From the NCBI GenBank assembly GCA_964525935.1, contig CAZGJZ010000004.1, positions 62,001 to 126,000 of the forward strand: a stretch of DNA of 64,000 nt. The letters run 5' to 3'. The notes beneath the pieces are model-generated. The model was not told the DNA's origin. It saw nothing but the letters and a program-made list of their open reading frames with translations, and made no database searches. This stretch comes from UBA2377 sp964525935 (GTDB taxonomy: Bacteria; Verrucomicrobiota; Verrucomicrobiia; Opitutales; Opitutaceae). Of this stretch, positions 52,408-61,521 are shown piece after piece; position 1 is the first letter of the stretch; each line of letters opens with the position of its first letter. Both the position numbers and the translations under genes were made by a program.

Positions 52408-53103
52408 ATGGCGTTACCCTCGCAACCCCGCGACCGGCGTTGGAAAAAGAAGCAGCTGATGCTGGCAGCCGGCCTCGGCCTCGTGGCGCTGGTGGGTGCG
52501 GTCATCGTGGTGAAAACCGGGCTGGTCGCGACGCTTAACGCCACCGTCGATGGTTTGCGCGAAGCGGGACCGGGCGTTTTTTTTGTGGCGATGGCGTTGT
52601 TGCCGGCGGTGGGGTTTCCCTTGATCGCATTCACCTTCGCGGCGGGCCCGGTGTTTGGGCCGAGCCTCGGGACTGGTTGGGTGGTGGTCTGGTCGCTGAC
52701 CGCGGTGCTGACCAATCTGCTGCTGACTTACTGGCTCTCGAACCGTGCACTGCGCCCGCTCGTGGGCCGGCTGCTGGCGTATTTCGAATTCAGCCTGCCG
52801 GAGCGCCCGCCGGGCGGGGCCTGGCATGTCGCCCTGATCGTGCGGGTGACGCCGGGACCGCCGTTTTGGGTGCAAAGTTACGTGCTCGGCCTGATGCGCG
52901 TGCCACTCGTGCCGTATTTGGCGGTCTCCATGATGGTGATGACCGGTTTCATCGTCGCGCTGGTGTTTGGTGGCGAAGCGATTTTCCAGGGCAATGGCCG
53001 GCTGGCTTTCGTGGCCATCGGGGTCCTCGGAGGCAGTATCGCGGTGATGCAGCTGCTCCGGCAGCGCGCGGCACAGCGCATGATCGCGGCCAGCCGTGAT
53101 TGA
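52408..53103 (+). CDS. VTT-domain (TVP38/DedA-like) membrane protein
   Basis: This 231-residue inner-membrane protein has a basic N-terminus (DRRWKKKQLM) followed by hydrophobic helices. Its core FFVAMALLPAVGFPLIAFTF and GGAWHVALIVRVTPGPPFWV with VQSYVLGLMRVPLVPYLA is the VTT/SNARE-associated re-entrant region. Such proteins are thought to move lipids between leaflets. It lies 39 bases upstream of a chorismatase-like gene on the same strand, so the two may be co-expressed and tied to the pigment cluster. Confidence 0.78.
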   Translation: MALPSQPRDRRWKKKQLMLAAGLGLVALVGAVIVVKTGLVATLNATVDGLREAGPGVFFVAMALLPAVGFPLIAFTFAAGPVFGPSLGTGWVVVWSLTAVLTNLLLTYWLSNRALRPLVGRLLAYFEFSLPERPPGGAWHVALIVRVTPGPPFWVQSYVLGLMRVPLVPYLAVSMMVMTGFIVALVFGGEAIFQGNGRLAFVAIGVLGGSIAVMQLLRQRAAQRMIAASRD

Positions 53104-53142
53104 GTTGCCCCGCCGGGCGATTCCTGCCAAGCAGGTCCATCG

Positions 53143-54066
53143 ATGTCCCCCGCCACCGCTGAATTCCCGCCTTTACGCATCACTTTTGGTGCGGACGAAC
53201 TGGGCCGCTTTGACGCCGGCCTGCCGGTGCTGGCTGGCGACGTCGTGGAGAATCTTTTCAGCACGGCCCGGCCCGCCGGCCGGGTGGGCAGCCTCACGCT
53301 GTTCCAAGCCGGAGAGTGGCAGCTCGGTGCGGCGACCGTGCCGCTCACCGATGGATTGGAAAATGAGGCGTATGCGATCTATCGGAATATCTTTGCCGCT
53401 GCGCAGGGCCGGCACCTTGCGCGCATCTGGAACTATGTCCCCGCCATCAACGAACCCGGCCCGGATGGTTTGGAAAACTACCGCGCCTTTTGCCGTGGCC
53501 GCTCGCTGGCTTTTGAACAGCACCATGGGAGCGGCTACAAGGTCCTCCTGCCCTCGGCCTCCGCGGTCGGCAGCAAGGCGGATGGGCTGACGGTCGCGTT
53601 TGCCGCGTGGACCGGACCGGTGCGCCACGTGGAAAATCCCCTGCAGATGCCGGCTTACGATTATCCGGCGGATTACGGCCCGCGTGCGCCGAGCTTTGCG
53701 CGGGCGACGGTGGTGCCGGGCACGGAGCACGCCACGGTTTTCATTTCCGGCACCGCGGCCATCCGCGGGCATGTCACGGTCGCGCCGCAGAGCACGCGGC
53801 TGCAAACCGAGTGTGCGCTGGAAAACCTGGCGGCGATTTCAACGGCGTGCGGCCTGGGGGCCCAACTCGCGGCCGGCCGGGCGGCCACGCGGCATTTCAA
53901 GGTTTACGTCCGCCACGCGGCCGACCAGCCGGCGATTGCGGCGGCGCTGGAGGAGCGGCTTTTTCAGGACGGGGACCGGATCTCCTACATCCAATCGGAC
54001 ATTTGCCGCGCGCAACTGCTCGTGGAAATCGAAGCGACGTTGCTTGGCGTCACGGGCGTTCGCTGA
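53143..54066 (+). CDS. Chorismatase-like enzyme (XanB2/Hyg5/FkbO type)
   Basis: This 307-residue protein shows the family blocks ARIWNYVPAINEPGPDGLEN, YRAFCRGRSLAFE and ATVFISGTAAIRGH. Chorismatases hydrolyse chorismate to 3- or 4-hydroxybenzoate or to a dihydroxy-diene acid. XanB2 in Xanthomonas supplies 3-hydroxybenzoate to xanthomonadin, a close relative of aryl polyenes. The gene converges with the pigment-type operon (6 bases from the AMP-ligase end), so it likely supplies the aromatic starter that the ligase activates. Which benzoate is made cannot be read from sequence. Confidence 0.82.
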   Translation: MSPATAEFPPLRITFGADELGRFDAGLPVLAGDVVENLFSTARPAGRVGSLTLFQAGEWQLGAATVPLTDGLENEAYAIYRNIFAAAQGRHLARIWNYVPAINEPGPDGLENYRAFCRGRSLAFEQHHGSGYKVLLPSASAVGSKADGLTVAFAAWTGPVRHVENPLQMPAYDYPADYGPRAPSFARATVVPGTEHATVFISGTAAIRGHVTVAPQSTRLQTECALENLAAISTACGLGAQLAAGRAATRHFKVYVRHAADQPAIAAALEERLFQDGDRISYIQSDICRAQLLVEIEATLLGVTGVR

Positions 54067-54072
54067 GCTGAT

Positions 54073-55407
54073 TCACGGAGTGGCACCGAAGGCCAGCGCT
54101 TGCAGCGCGCGGGTATCGGGTTTGCCGCGGGCGGTCAGCGGCAGGGCGGCGACCGTGATTAATTTCCGGGGAATTTTTGACGGGGCGGTGTCGGCGAGCA
54201 GGGCGGCGCGCAACTCGGTCGCGGTGCGCGCGGCGGCGATCACGGCGCCGAGCACGGGATCGGCACCGGCACTGGCGCCGACCCATACTTCGCGCACGCC
54301 GGGCAGCCGGCGCAGGCGGTCGGCGACTTCGGCGAGATTCACGCGCCGGCCGGCGATCTTGACGGTCGTGCCGCGGCGACCGAGCAGTGTCACCTCACCG
54401 CGGGCATTGCGTTGCACGCGATCCGACATGATCCAGCTGCCGGGGTGACGGTTACCGCAGGTGAGCACGGCGGGACTGGCGACCTGCAATCGCTGCCCGG
54501 GCAGGATTTTCAATTTTACGCCGCGCAAGGCCCGGCCGACCTCGCCGGCGAGCGCGGCGGCTCCGGTGCGATCGTAAGTGATGCCGCCCGTTTCGCTCGA
54601 GCCGTAGAAACTGTGCAGCCGCCGGCCGAAGCGCGCAGCGAATTCCTTCGCCACTTCCGGCGGGAGCGGGGCGCCGGCGGAAATGCCGAGACGCAGGCTG
54701 GACAACGATAAATCCGACGCGGCCAACGCGCGCCACATCGCGGGCACACCGGGAAAAACCGTGGGCCGCCAGCGCGTAAAATCCCCGGCGATGGCGTGGG
54801 GCAGCGGGGCTGTGCCGCAGACGAGCGGCACGCCTTGCGCGAGCAAAGGCACGGTCAGATTGCCGAGGCCGTAGGAATGGCCGAGGGGGATCAGGGCGTA
54901 GTTCAGGTCGCGCGGCCGGATGCCCATGGTCGTCGTGATCTGGCGCGCATCCGCAAGGAGCTGGCCGGCGGTGAAGACGAAGCCCCGCGGCTGGCCGGTG
55001 GTGCCGGAGGTGAGTTTGATGAGGCAGATCGCGGGATCACGGTGGCGTTTGGCGTGAACGAGGGGTTCGAGCGTGGTGCCGTTCCACCAAGCGCCGGCCC
55101 GAAGGGCGAGGGCGAGCCGGTGCTGCGCGGCCGGAGGCTCGGTCGCATCGAGCGGCACGACGACGGCGCCGGCCTTGAGGAGGCCGAGGAAAATCTCCAG
55201 CCAGCCGAAGCCATTGGGTGCGGCGAACAATACGGCGCGGCCCTTGAGCGCTGCTGGGTCGGGCACATGGGTGGCGAGCCAGGCGTTGGCGCGGGCATCG
55301 AGTTCGCCGAAGGTTAGCGCGGTCCCGTTATCCGCCTGGACGACGGCGCGATCGGAGTTCCGCCGGCGCAGCGTTTTTTTCCAAGCCTGCAGCAGCGCGT
55401 GGCTCAT
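54073..55407 (-). CDS. AMP-dependent aryl/acyl ligase of the pigment cluster
   Basis: This 444-residue protein is short for the ANL superfamily. KLTSGTTGQPRGFVFT is the AMP/P-loop motif, SFYGSSETGGITYD the second conserved motif, and LLGRRGTTVKIAGRRVN the hinge before the C-terminal lid. A Lys near ARGKPDTR is in the place of the catalytic lid Lys. In pigment-type clusters this protein loads an aromatic or fatty acid onto an ACP. It overlaps the exporter gene by 4 bases and is the last gene of the operon. Confidence 0.85.
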   Translation of the reverse strand: MSHALLQAWKKTLRRRNSDRAVVQADNGTALTFGELDARANAWLATHVPDPAALKGRAVLFAAPNGFGWLEIFLGLLKAGAVVVPLDATEPPAAQHRLALALRAGAWWNGTTLEPLVHAKRHRDPAICLIKLTSGTTGQPRGFVFTAGQLLADARQITTTMGIRPRDLNYALIPLGHSYGLGNLTVPLLAQGVPLVCGTAPLPHAIAGDFTRWRPTVFPGVPAMWRALAASDLSLSSLRLGISAGAPLPPEVAKEFAARFGRRLHSFYGSSETGGITYDRTGAAALAGEVGRALRGVKLKILPGQRLQVASPAVLTCGNRHPGSWIMSDRVQRNARGEVTLLGRRGTTVKIAGRRVNLAEVADRLRRLPGVREVWVGASAGADPVLGAVIAAARTATELRAALLADTAPSKIPRKLITVAALPLTARGKPDTRALQALAFGATP

Positions 55408-57749
55408 GGCTTTTTACCGAGCACGGCCAGATGCTCGAACTCGATCACGAGCAACGCCACGACGACCATCAGGGCGACCGTCAGACCGAGGGCGCGCACG
55501 ACGGGAATGCCGCTCAGGGCCAGCACGCCAAAAGATGAGGCAGTGGTGAGCGCCGATAGTCGCACCGAAACCGGAATCGGTTCGCTGCGGTAGGCCGAGG
55601 TGGCGGAGAAAATGGAGTAGTTGTGGGTGAGGCAGACGCCGAGGAAGGCACCGAGTAGGTGGAACAGGTTCAGCGGATATCCGATCCAGCCGAAGAGACC
55701 GAAGAGGCCGAGGCACGCGCCGCAGGGAATCGCGAAGATCCGGATGCCATCGCGCCAGCCGTAGGTGAGAAACACGCCGGCGCCGACAATCGCGAGGCCC
55801 GTCAGACTCAGCCACAGTGCGGACTGGCGGTAACGGGCGAAAATCTGGTTGAGCGTCTGGAGCTGGCCCGTGCTGACCGTGTAGGTCTCGGCCGGCGGCG
55901 CGAGGGCGGGCGCCGGGTGTGCCAGCGTGACGAACCAACTCAGTGGCTGGCCGGTGTGCAACAGCAGGCCGACGGGGCCGGTGAGCTTGCTTTGCAGCGC
56001 GTTGAGCGTGGTCTCGTAGTCGCCATCGCTGGCGGCGGCCGTGTGGGCGGCGTAGGCTGTGAAGAACGGGGCGAATTCCGCGGTATCAAAACCGTTCACA
56101 TCGAACGCGGCGCGCAACTGGTCGGCAAATTCCGGATGCGCGCGGCCGAAATGCACGGCGGCGGCGTGGGCTTCGGCGGTGGGCACGACTGCGCCCAGTC
56201 CGACGGTGGCGGTGCGGCCGCCGGTGGAGGAAGCGAGCCAGGCCTCGAGTTTTGCCAGCGACGCGCGCGCCTCGGCGGCGCTGGCGCCGTAGGTGAGATA
56301 AACCGTTTTGTTATCCTGTTCGCCGAACAAGGCGGTGATGCGCGCATGTTCCTGTTTGAGTTCCGGCGAGGGGATTTCCAGTTCGCGGATGTCATCCTTC
56401 CATTGGAGCAGCGCGAGGCCGGGGAGGGCGATGACCCACGCAGCGATGAGCAGACGGCGGAGATTGCGGCGCACGCCGGCCGGCAGCGCGGCGCCGCCGC
56501 GGAAGCTGCGGGTTTCGAGAAAGCCGTTTTTGACCGTGGAGAAATAAACCACGGCCGCGACCAAGGCGCTGATCAATCCCGTGCCGACGAAGACGCCTAG
56601 CTGGCGGATGAAAGGCAGCTCGGAAAAAAGCAGCAGTGAAAACCCGGCCACCGTCGTGAGGCAGCTGGCGAGCAGGGGCTTGGCGAGACGGCGGACCTTT
56701 GCCCAGTAGTCTTCGTCCGGCCGGGACGGCGCCTGCATGAAAAGATAAAATCCGTAGTCGATGGCTACGCCGGTGAGTAGCGAACCGATCACGAAGACCA
56801 TGATGTGGAGCCGTTCGAATGCCAGCGTCGCGCCGACCCACGCGCCGAGAATCGACAGGCCCACGACCGGAATGAGATGCAGGCCGCGATACGGCTGGCG
56901 GATGAAGGTAAGTGCGACCGCCATCACCGCGGCGAGCGAGAGGAGGTTGAGCCAGGTGACTTCGTGCTCGATGCGCGCACGGCTGGCGGCGGCGAAGCGG
57001 TTTACGCCCGTGTAGGCGACGGCAAAGCCGGGATGCTCGGCTTGCACGGCTGCAGCCGCACGCGCGATGGCGGCAAACGCGGGGGCCTGGCCCGCTTCGC
57101 TGAGTGGCGAGGCCGTGAGTCGCGCCCACACGAGCGCGGGCGGAACGGCGGAGGTTGAGGCCGGTTGCACGAGGGCGAGACCGTCCTTCAAGCGTTCCAC
57201 GGCGCCGGGCATCAAGAGCAGCGGGTCGGCCGGAATCACTTCACCGAACGCGAGCGCCTCAGGCGTGTTTAAAAAACGGCCGAGGGCCGCGGCGGTGTCT
57301 TGCGCCAGCCAGGCGGAGAATCCGTCGGGAGTGCCGCCGGTGGCCGCATAAGCAGTGGTGCGTTCCTGCAGCCAGAGCGGAAAAAGCAGGGTGAAGCGTT
57401 GCTCAAACAGTTCGCGGCCGAGCGTCTCGCGGACGACGGGGTCGTGCATGACGACGACTTGATCGAAGGTCGGTTCACCGCTGAGTTTGGCGGCGAAGCT
57501 CGTCGCGGCGGCAGCCGGGGCAGGCTGGCCGTTGACCGTTAACTCCAAGAACATCGTGCGGGCCTCGGCCTGGCTGGCGAGGGAGCGCACGAGAGTCAGC
57601 TCCGGTGCACGTTCATCGGCGGGGATGAGATCGAGGACGTCGGTGGAAATCTTTTGTGCAAAATCCAGCCGCAGCAACCAGGCACCGCCGAGTAGCGCGG
57701 CGCAGGCGAGGAGACTCCAGCCCAGGAGTTGGCGACGGCGGAAGGTCAT
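55404..57749 (-). CDS. MMPL/RND-type lipid exporter
   Basis: This 781-residue protein has an N-terminal helix, a periplasmic domain, a helix bundle (~260-420: TWLNLLSLAAVMAVALTFIR; HIMVFVIGSLLTGVAIDYGF), then a second periplasmic domain and bundle (AIVGAGVFLTYGWRD; LNLFHLLGAFLGVCL), i.e. the duplicated MMPL architecture. Aryl-polyene clusters carry such a protein to move the pigment lipid to the outer membrane. The start at 57749 is 4 bases from the GT2-LolA stop, and its stop overlaps the ligase start by 4, so all three are coupled. Confidence 0.85.
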   Translation of the reverse strand: MTFRRRQLLGWSLLACAALLGGAWLLRLDFAQKISTDVLDLIPADERAPELTLVRSLASQAEARTMFLELTVNGQPAPAAAATSFAAKLSGEPTFDQVVVMHDPVVRETLGRELFEQRFTLLFPLWLQERTTAYAATGGTPDGFSAWLAQDTAAALGRFLNTPEALAFGEVIPADPLLLMPGAVERLKDGLALVQPASTSAVPPALVWARLTASPLSEAGQAPAFAAIARAAAAVQAEHPGFAVAYTGVNRFAAASRARIEHEVTWLNLLSLAAVMAVALTFIRQPYRGLHLIPVVGLSILGAWVGATLAFERLHIMVFVIGSLLTGVAIDYGFYLFMQAPSRPDEDYWAKVRRLAKPLLASCLTTVAGFSLLLFSELPFIRQLGVFVGTGLISALVAAVVYFSTVKNGFLETRSFRGGAALPAGVRRNLRRLLIAAWVIALPGLALLQWKDDIRELEIPSPELKQEHARITALFGEQDNKTVYLTYGASAAEARASLAKLEAWLASSTGGRTATVGLGAVVPTAEAHAAAVHFGRAHPEFADQLRAAFDVNGFDTAEFAPFFTAYAAHTAAASDGDYETTLNALQSKLTGPVGLLLHTGQPLSWFVTLAHPAPALAPPAETYTVSTGQLQTLNQIFARYRQSALWLSLTGLAIVGAGVFLTYGWRDGIRIFAIPCGACLGLFGLFGWIGYPLNLFHLLGAFLGVCLTHNYSIFSATSAYRSEPIPVSVRLSALTTASSFGVLALSGIPVVRALGLTVALMVVVALLVIEFEHLAVLGKKP

Positions 57750-57753
57750 CGGC

Positions 57754-59157
57754 TCAGCGGAAGTAAGTCTTCAATTCCTCAGGCGTGAAGGCCGCGGGCG
57801 CGCGGGGCGGGGCGATGAGGATTTCGATGAACTGTTTCGCGGTGCGGCGGAGTTCGATGCGGGTGATCGTGGCGGTGTCGCCGATCACGGTGATGCGGCC
57901 GATGCTGCGGCGCAGGGTATCGGTGCGAGGCACGAGCGTCAGCCGCCACTCATTGCCGGCGCGTTCGCCGTAGAGCTCAAAATCCTGCTCCAGCGCGGCG
58001 AATTCGAAGCGCAGGATGTGGCGCAGCGCCTCGTTGGCAGCGGTGGCGCGCGGGTCGGCGGGAGCGGCCTTTTCACCGGCGGGGGCACGCATGAGCATGC
58101 CCTGCTCATCGAGGATGACGGTGCGTTCCTCGGGCGTCGTATAATGCAGGCTCAGGCCGCGGGCGGGCGAGATGCGCACTTCGCCGCGCAGTTCGACCGG
58201 TTCCTTGCGAAAGGGAAACCGCCGGCGTTCGATGAAATCCGCCGTGGTGTCGGGCCGTTGTGCAAAGGCGCCAACCAGATCGCTCCACGCCGGCGCGCCG
58301 GGGGGCAGGCGATGGGCGGCGTCGAGCGAAGGGTCGGCTTCGGCAGCGGGTGCGCGGGCGGCACACAAAAACAGCAGCACCAGCGCCACGCCGCCGGCGC
58401 GCCACTGGCGGCGGTGCCGGAGCAGGGCGGGCCAGCGCCAGACGAGCAGCTCAACGATGAGCCGCGTGTGCATCCACACGAGCGTGGCGTTGTCGCGCAG
58501 GTAGTGGAAGTGCGACACGCCGCCCTCAGTGCGGGAAAAATAGCGCACGGGTGCGGCGAGATTGCGCGGCGGCACGCCCGCCCAGGCGAGCCGGACGGCG
58601 GCCTCGGTGTCGAAGTCGTAGCGCCGGCCGCCGTGACGCGAGCCGAGCGCGGCGAGCAGCGGGGCCAGCGGGTAAACGCGGAAACCGAACAACGGATCGG
58701 CGATGCCTGCGCCGAGCAGTTCGAAGTGAACGAGCCCGACGCTCAGCTTGCGGCCGTGCAGGCGCTCGGGCGGGATGTTCGCGGGAAAAATCGGCCGGCC
58801 GAGGATCAGGCTCGCGCGATCGCGCAGCGAGGCGTGCATGAATTCGGCAATGCTCGCCGCCGGGTGCTGGCCATCGGCGTCCATCACGAGGGCGTGCGTG
58901 AAACCGCGGTCGGTGGCGGCTTGCGCGCCGGCGAGGACGGCGGCTCCTTTGCCGGAATTGCGCGGCAGGACCAGCACAGTGAGAGCGGGTTCGGTCTTCG
59001 CCAGCTCGAGCAAGGGTTGTTCACTGCCATCGGTGCTGCCGTCGACCACGAGGAGGACGGGCTGCCAGGAGCGCAGCACTTCGGTGACCACCTCAAGCAG
59101 CCGCGGGCCGGTGTTGTAGGTCGGCAGGAGGACGAGGTGGGTGGTGGAGGCGGTCAT
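57754..59157 (-). CDS. Fused GT2 glycosyltransferase and LolA-like lipoprotein carrier
   Basis: From ATG 59157 the product is 467 residues. Residues ~5-245 are a GT2 domain with LVVDGSTDGSEQPLLELA and the metal-binding DxD in ALVMDADGQHP. Residues ~255-270 are a single hydrophobic segment (GGVALVLLFLCAARAPA) like a signal anchor. Residues ~275-467 resemble the LolA-like carrier of aryl-polyene clusters (FAQRPDTTADFIERRRFPFR; RISPARGLSLHYTTPEERTV). In known clusters these two are usually separate genes. The fusion places the transferase in the cytoplasm and the carrier in the periplasm. Confidence 0.82.
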   Translation of the reverse strand: MTASTTHLVLLPTYNTGPRLLEVVTEVLRSWQPVLLVVDGSTDGSEQPLLELAKTEPALTVLVLPRNSGKGAAVLAGAQAATDRGFTHALVMDADGQHPAASIAEFMHASLRDRASLILGRPIFPANIPPERLHGRKLSVGLVHFELLGAGIADPLFGFRVYPLAPLLAALGSRHGGRRYDFDTEAAVRLAWAGVPPRNLAAPVRYFSRTEGGVSHFHYLRDNATLVWMHTRLIVELLVWRWPALLRHRRQWRAGGVALVLLFLCAARAPAAEADPSLDAAHRLPPGAPAWSDLVGAFAQRPDTTADFIERRRFPFRKEPVELRGEVRISPARGLSLHYTTPEERTVILDEQGMLMRAPAGEKAAPADPRATAANEALRHILRFEFAALEQDFELYGERAGNEWRLTLVPRTDTLRRSIGRITVIGDTATITRIELRRTAKQFIEILIAPPRAPAAFTPEELKTYFR

Positions 59158-59945
59158 GACGCGGCGGGCGCAGTCAGAGTGATGGCGGGTGACCAGACGT
59201 GGCAAGCTGCTGTCGCCGTGTCGGCGCGGAACCATGCCTCGATTTCCGCCGCGACTGCCGCCGTCGAGGCTTCAGGAGAGACCCACACGCAAGGCCCGAC
59301 CGTGACGTCGGCGCTGGCGGGTAGCGGCGGGAGTTTCCACCACGCGCGGTCTTTCGCGAGCACGGGACGGCTGTTGGTGATGCGGAAGAGTTGGATCGGC
59401 ACGCCACCGCGGCGCGCCATGATGATGAACCCGGGCTTGAAGGGCAGCAGGGCGGTGCCGGGCGGCGTGCGTGTGCCCTCGGGAAAAATGATGAGCGTGT
59501 GGCCGCCGCCGACCTTGTCGCCCGCGAGACGCACGACTTCGTGACCACCGTCGCTGGCGATGTAACCGGCGCGGCGGGCGGCGGCACCGAGCACGGGGTT
59601 GCGACGGATGGCGGGTTTGAAAATGCAGATGGCTTCCGGGAGACGCGCGAGGAGGACAGTGATGTCGGTCAGACTGGGGTGATTGGCGATGACGATGCAA
59701 CCGCGCGGGCCGGGGCCCAGCCGCTCCAGGCCATGATAGCGGACGACGAACAGCCGCGCGAAGGTCGTCCACCAGATAAACAAAGCGAAGCACCGGTGAA
59801 TGCAGCGCTGGAAGTAGCGCTCGACGCGATCAGTGGCGGGAAGGAAACCAGCCAGCAGGGAAAACACGCTCAGGCCGAAGCCGATGACGCCAAACATGAT
59901 CAGCGTGAAATAATACCCGGGAAAAACGTAGAGGTTGCGCAGCAT
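59154..59945 (-). CDS. 1-acylglycerol-3-phosphate-type acyltransferase
   Basis: From ATG 59945 the product is 263 residues. N-terminal hydrophobic segments (GYYFTLIMFGVIGFGLSVFS) precede the PlsC-type motifs IANHPSLTDITVLL (HxxxxD) and IIFPEGTRTPPG. The protein transfers an acyl chain from an ACP or CoA to a hydroxyl acceptor. In polyene clusters such enzymes join the pigment chain to a glycerol or sugar headgroup. Its start overlaps the previous acyltransferase stop and its stop overlaps the GT2-LolA start by 4 bases. Confidence 0.83.
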   Translation of the reverse strand: MLRNLYVFPGYYFTLIMFGVIGFGLSVFSLLAGFLPATDRVERYFQRCIHRCFALFIWWTTFARLFVVRYHGLERLGPGPRGCIVIANHPSLTDITVLLARLPEAICIFKPAIRRNPVLGAAARRAGYIASDGGHEVVRLAGDKVGGGHTLIIFPEGTRTPPGTALLPFKPGFIIMARRGGVPIQLFRITNSRPVLAKDRAWWKLPPLPASADVTVGPCVWVSPEASTAAVAAEIEAWFRADTATAACHVWSPAITLTAPAAS

Positions 59946-60868
59946 CAGGCAGTGGAGGGAGGAGCGATGTCGGATACGGCGGGATTCAGCGGCAGGAAGT
60001 TGAACCAGAGCGAAGGATACTGGCGGACCAACGCCTCGAGTTGGACCAGCACGCCTTGGAAATGGTTGCAGGCTGCCGCCGTGTTGGCCGCCCGTCCGGC
60101 GGCCGGGTCCGGCGTGAATACCGGCGACGCAAACACGCGCAACTCGTCCGGGGCCGCGCCCGGCACGGCCAGGCAGAACACGACGGGGCGGTCGAAGAGC
60201 AGGGCAAGGTGGTAGATCGTGAAGGGGAACAGGCGGCGCGCGCCGAGAAAGTGGAAGGGTTGGGTCTTGGCGCTGAACTCCAACCGGTCGCACTTCAGCG
60301 CCAGCGATTCGCCGGCCTCGATGGCGGCCTTCAGGTCGAACAGCAGATTGGCGGGATCGTTGATCCACAGGAATGACACCTGTCCGGCGAACCGCCGGCC
60401 CAGCCGCTCCGTGTCGCCGGAGTTGCCGACGCGCAGCCGGATGATGGAGACGCGCCGGCCGCGCTCACCGAGCAGGTAACCGAGCAGATCCGAGCCGCCG
60501 AAATGAAAAGTGCCAAACAGCGCGGGACGGCCGGAGTGCAGCAGCGCTTCGAAGGCGGCCTCGTGTTCCGGTTCCAGCACGCAGCGCACGGGCACGCCGC
60601 GACCGGCGCGGAGCTTGAGCATGAGGGATTCGGTGAAGGCGAAAAAGTGCCGCCACGTTTCCAACAACGTCGGCGACCGGCCGAGCACGACGGTCAGGTA
60701 GGCTTGCGAGTGGGCGCGCTGCCCCGGCATGAAGGCAAAGCCCACCCACGTGCCGATCATCAGCATCGGGCGAAAAAACCAGCGCGGCCACCAGCGTTCC
60801 GCCCACAACAGGAAGCTGTAGCCCCAACTCGGACCGGGATTACGCGGAAGCTTGGCTGAGGTGCTCAT
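59945..60868 (-). CDS. LpxL/HtrB-like acyltransferase
   Basis: Start ATG 60868 gives 307 residues. GTFHFGGSDLLGYLLG is the HxxxxD motif of lysophospholipid/lipid A late acyltransferases. The N-terminus WGYSFLLWAERWWPRWFFRP carries the membrane-association helix of the LpxL family. It resembles the HtrB-like acyltransferase in aryl-polyene clusters and would attach a fatty or aryl-polyene chain. It overlaps both neighbours by 4 bases or less, so the operon is tightly coupled. Confidence 0.8.
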   Translation of the reverse strand: MSTSAKLPRNPGPSWGYSFLLWAERWWPRWFFRPMLMIGTWVGFAFMPGQRAHSQAYLTVVLGRSPTLLETWRHFFAFTESLMLKLRAGRGVPVRCVLEPEHEAAFEALLHSGRPALFGTFHFGGSDLLGYLLGERGRRVSIIRLRVGNSGDTERLGRRFAGQVSFLWINDPANLLFDLKAAIEAGESLALKCDRLEFSAKTQPFHFLGARRLFPFTIYHLALLFDRPVVFCLAVPGAAPDELRVFASPVFTPDPAAGRAANTAAACNHFQGVLVQLEALVRQYPSLWFNFLPLNPAVSDIAPPSTA

Positions 60869-61521
60869 GACCACGCGATGAGCCACGCGCCACCGGCGCC
60901 TGACCAATGCAGGGTGCGGCGATGGGCGAGTGCTTCGGCGAAATTTTCCAGCGTGGGACAAGGTTCGTCGATCTGTGCGCCGGGAGTGAAGACGACCCGG
61001 CCGGTCGCGTTGCCGGCGTCGCGGGACAACGTTGCAGCAAAGGCGAAGGGCCGGGCGGCGGCCATGCCCGGCTCGAGCAGCCAAGTGCCGCGTTCCTCGC
61101 CGCCGGCGAGCGCGACGCGCGGGGCGGGTTCGAGCAACGCCGTCAACAGGGCCTGCTCGACGAGCCGCGTTTTGCCAGCGAGCGGCCAGAGCCGGGCGAG
61201 GGGTTGCTGCCGGCCGATCAGGACTTGTTGCACACCGCCGGGATGAATGGAGGTCTGGAAGAGCAGCGGACTGGCGGCCGGAAAGCTGAGCAGGAAATCC
61301 TCGAGCGCACGCGACTCGGCAAATGTCGAGGCATAGACCAGGGCGTCGTCGGGTCCGAGGGCGGCGCCTTCGAGCGCGGAGCCGAGCAACAGGCCGAGAT
61401 GCGTCATCCGCCGCAGGGCGGTGCGGGGAAACTTGTCCGCCAGCCGCACCCGGGCCCCGGCCGCGGTTTCATCCGGAGCGGGGAGCTCGACGCGCACGTG
61501 ATGGAGATAGCGCTCAATCAT
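60865..61521 (-). CDS. Chain-length-factor-like ketosynthase partner (PF13723 type)
   Basis: From ATG 61521 the product is 218 residues, much shorter than a full ketosynthase. FQTSIHPGGVQQVLIGRQQP is the hallmark of the N-terminal ketosynthase-like family found in aryl-polyene clusters. The catalytic Cys and His positions of ketosynthases are absent. Such proteins pair with an active ketosynthase to set chain length. It overlaps the ketosynthase gene at 61514 by 8 bases. A structural role is most likely. Confidence 0.78.
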   Translation of the reverse strand: MIERYLHHVRVELPAPDETAAGARVRLADKFPRTALRRMTHLGLLLGSALEGAALGPDDALVYASTFAESRALEDFLLSFPAASPLLFQTSIHPGGVQQVLIGRQQPLARLWPLAGKTRLVEQALLTALLEPAPRVALAGGEERGTWLLEPGMAAARPFAFAATLSRDAGNATGRVVFTPGAQIDEPCPTLENFAEALAHRRTLHWSGAGGAWLIAWS

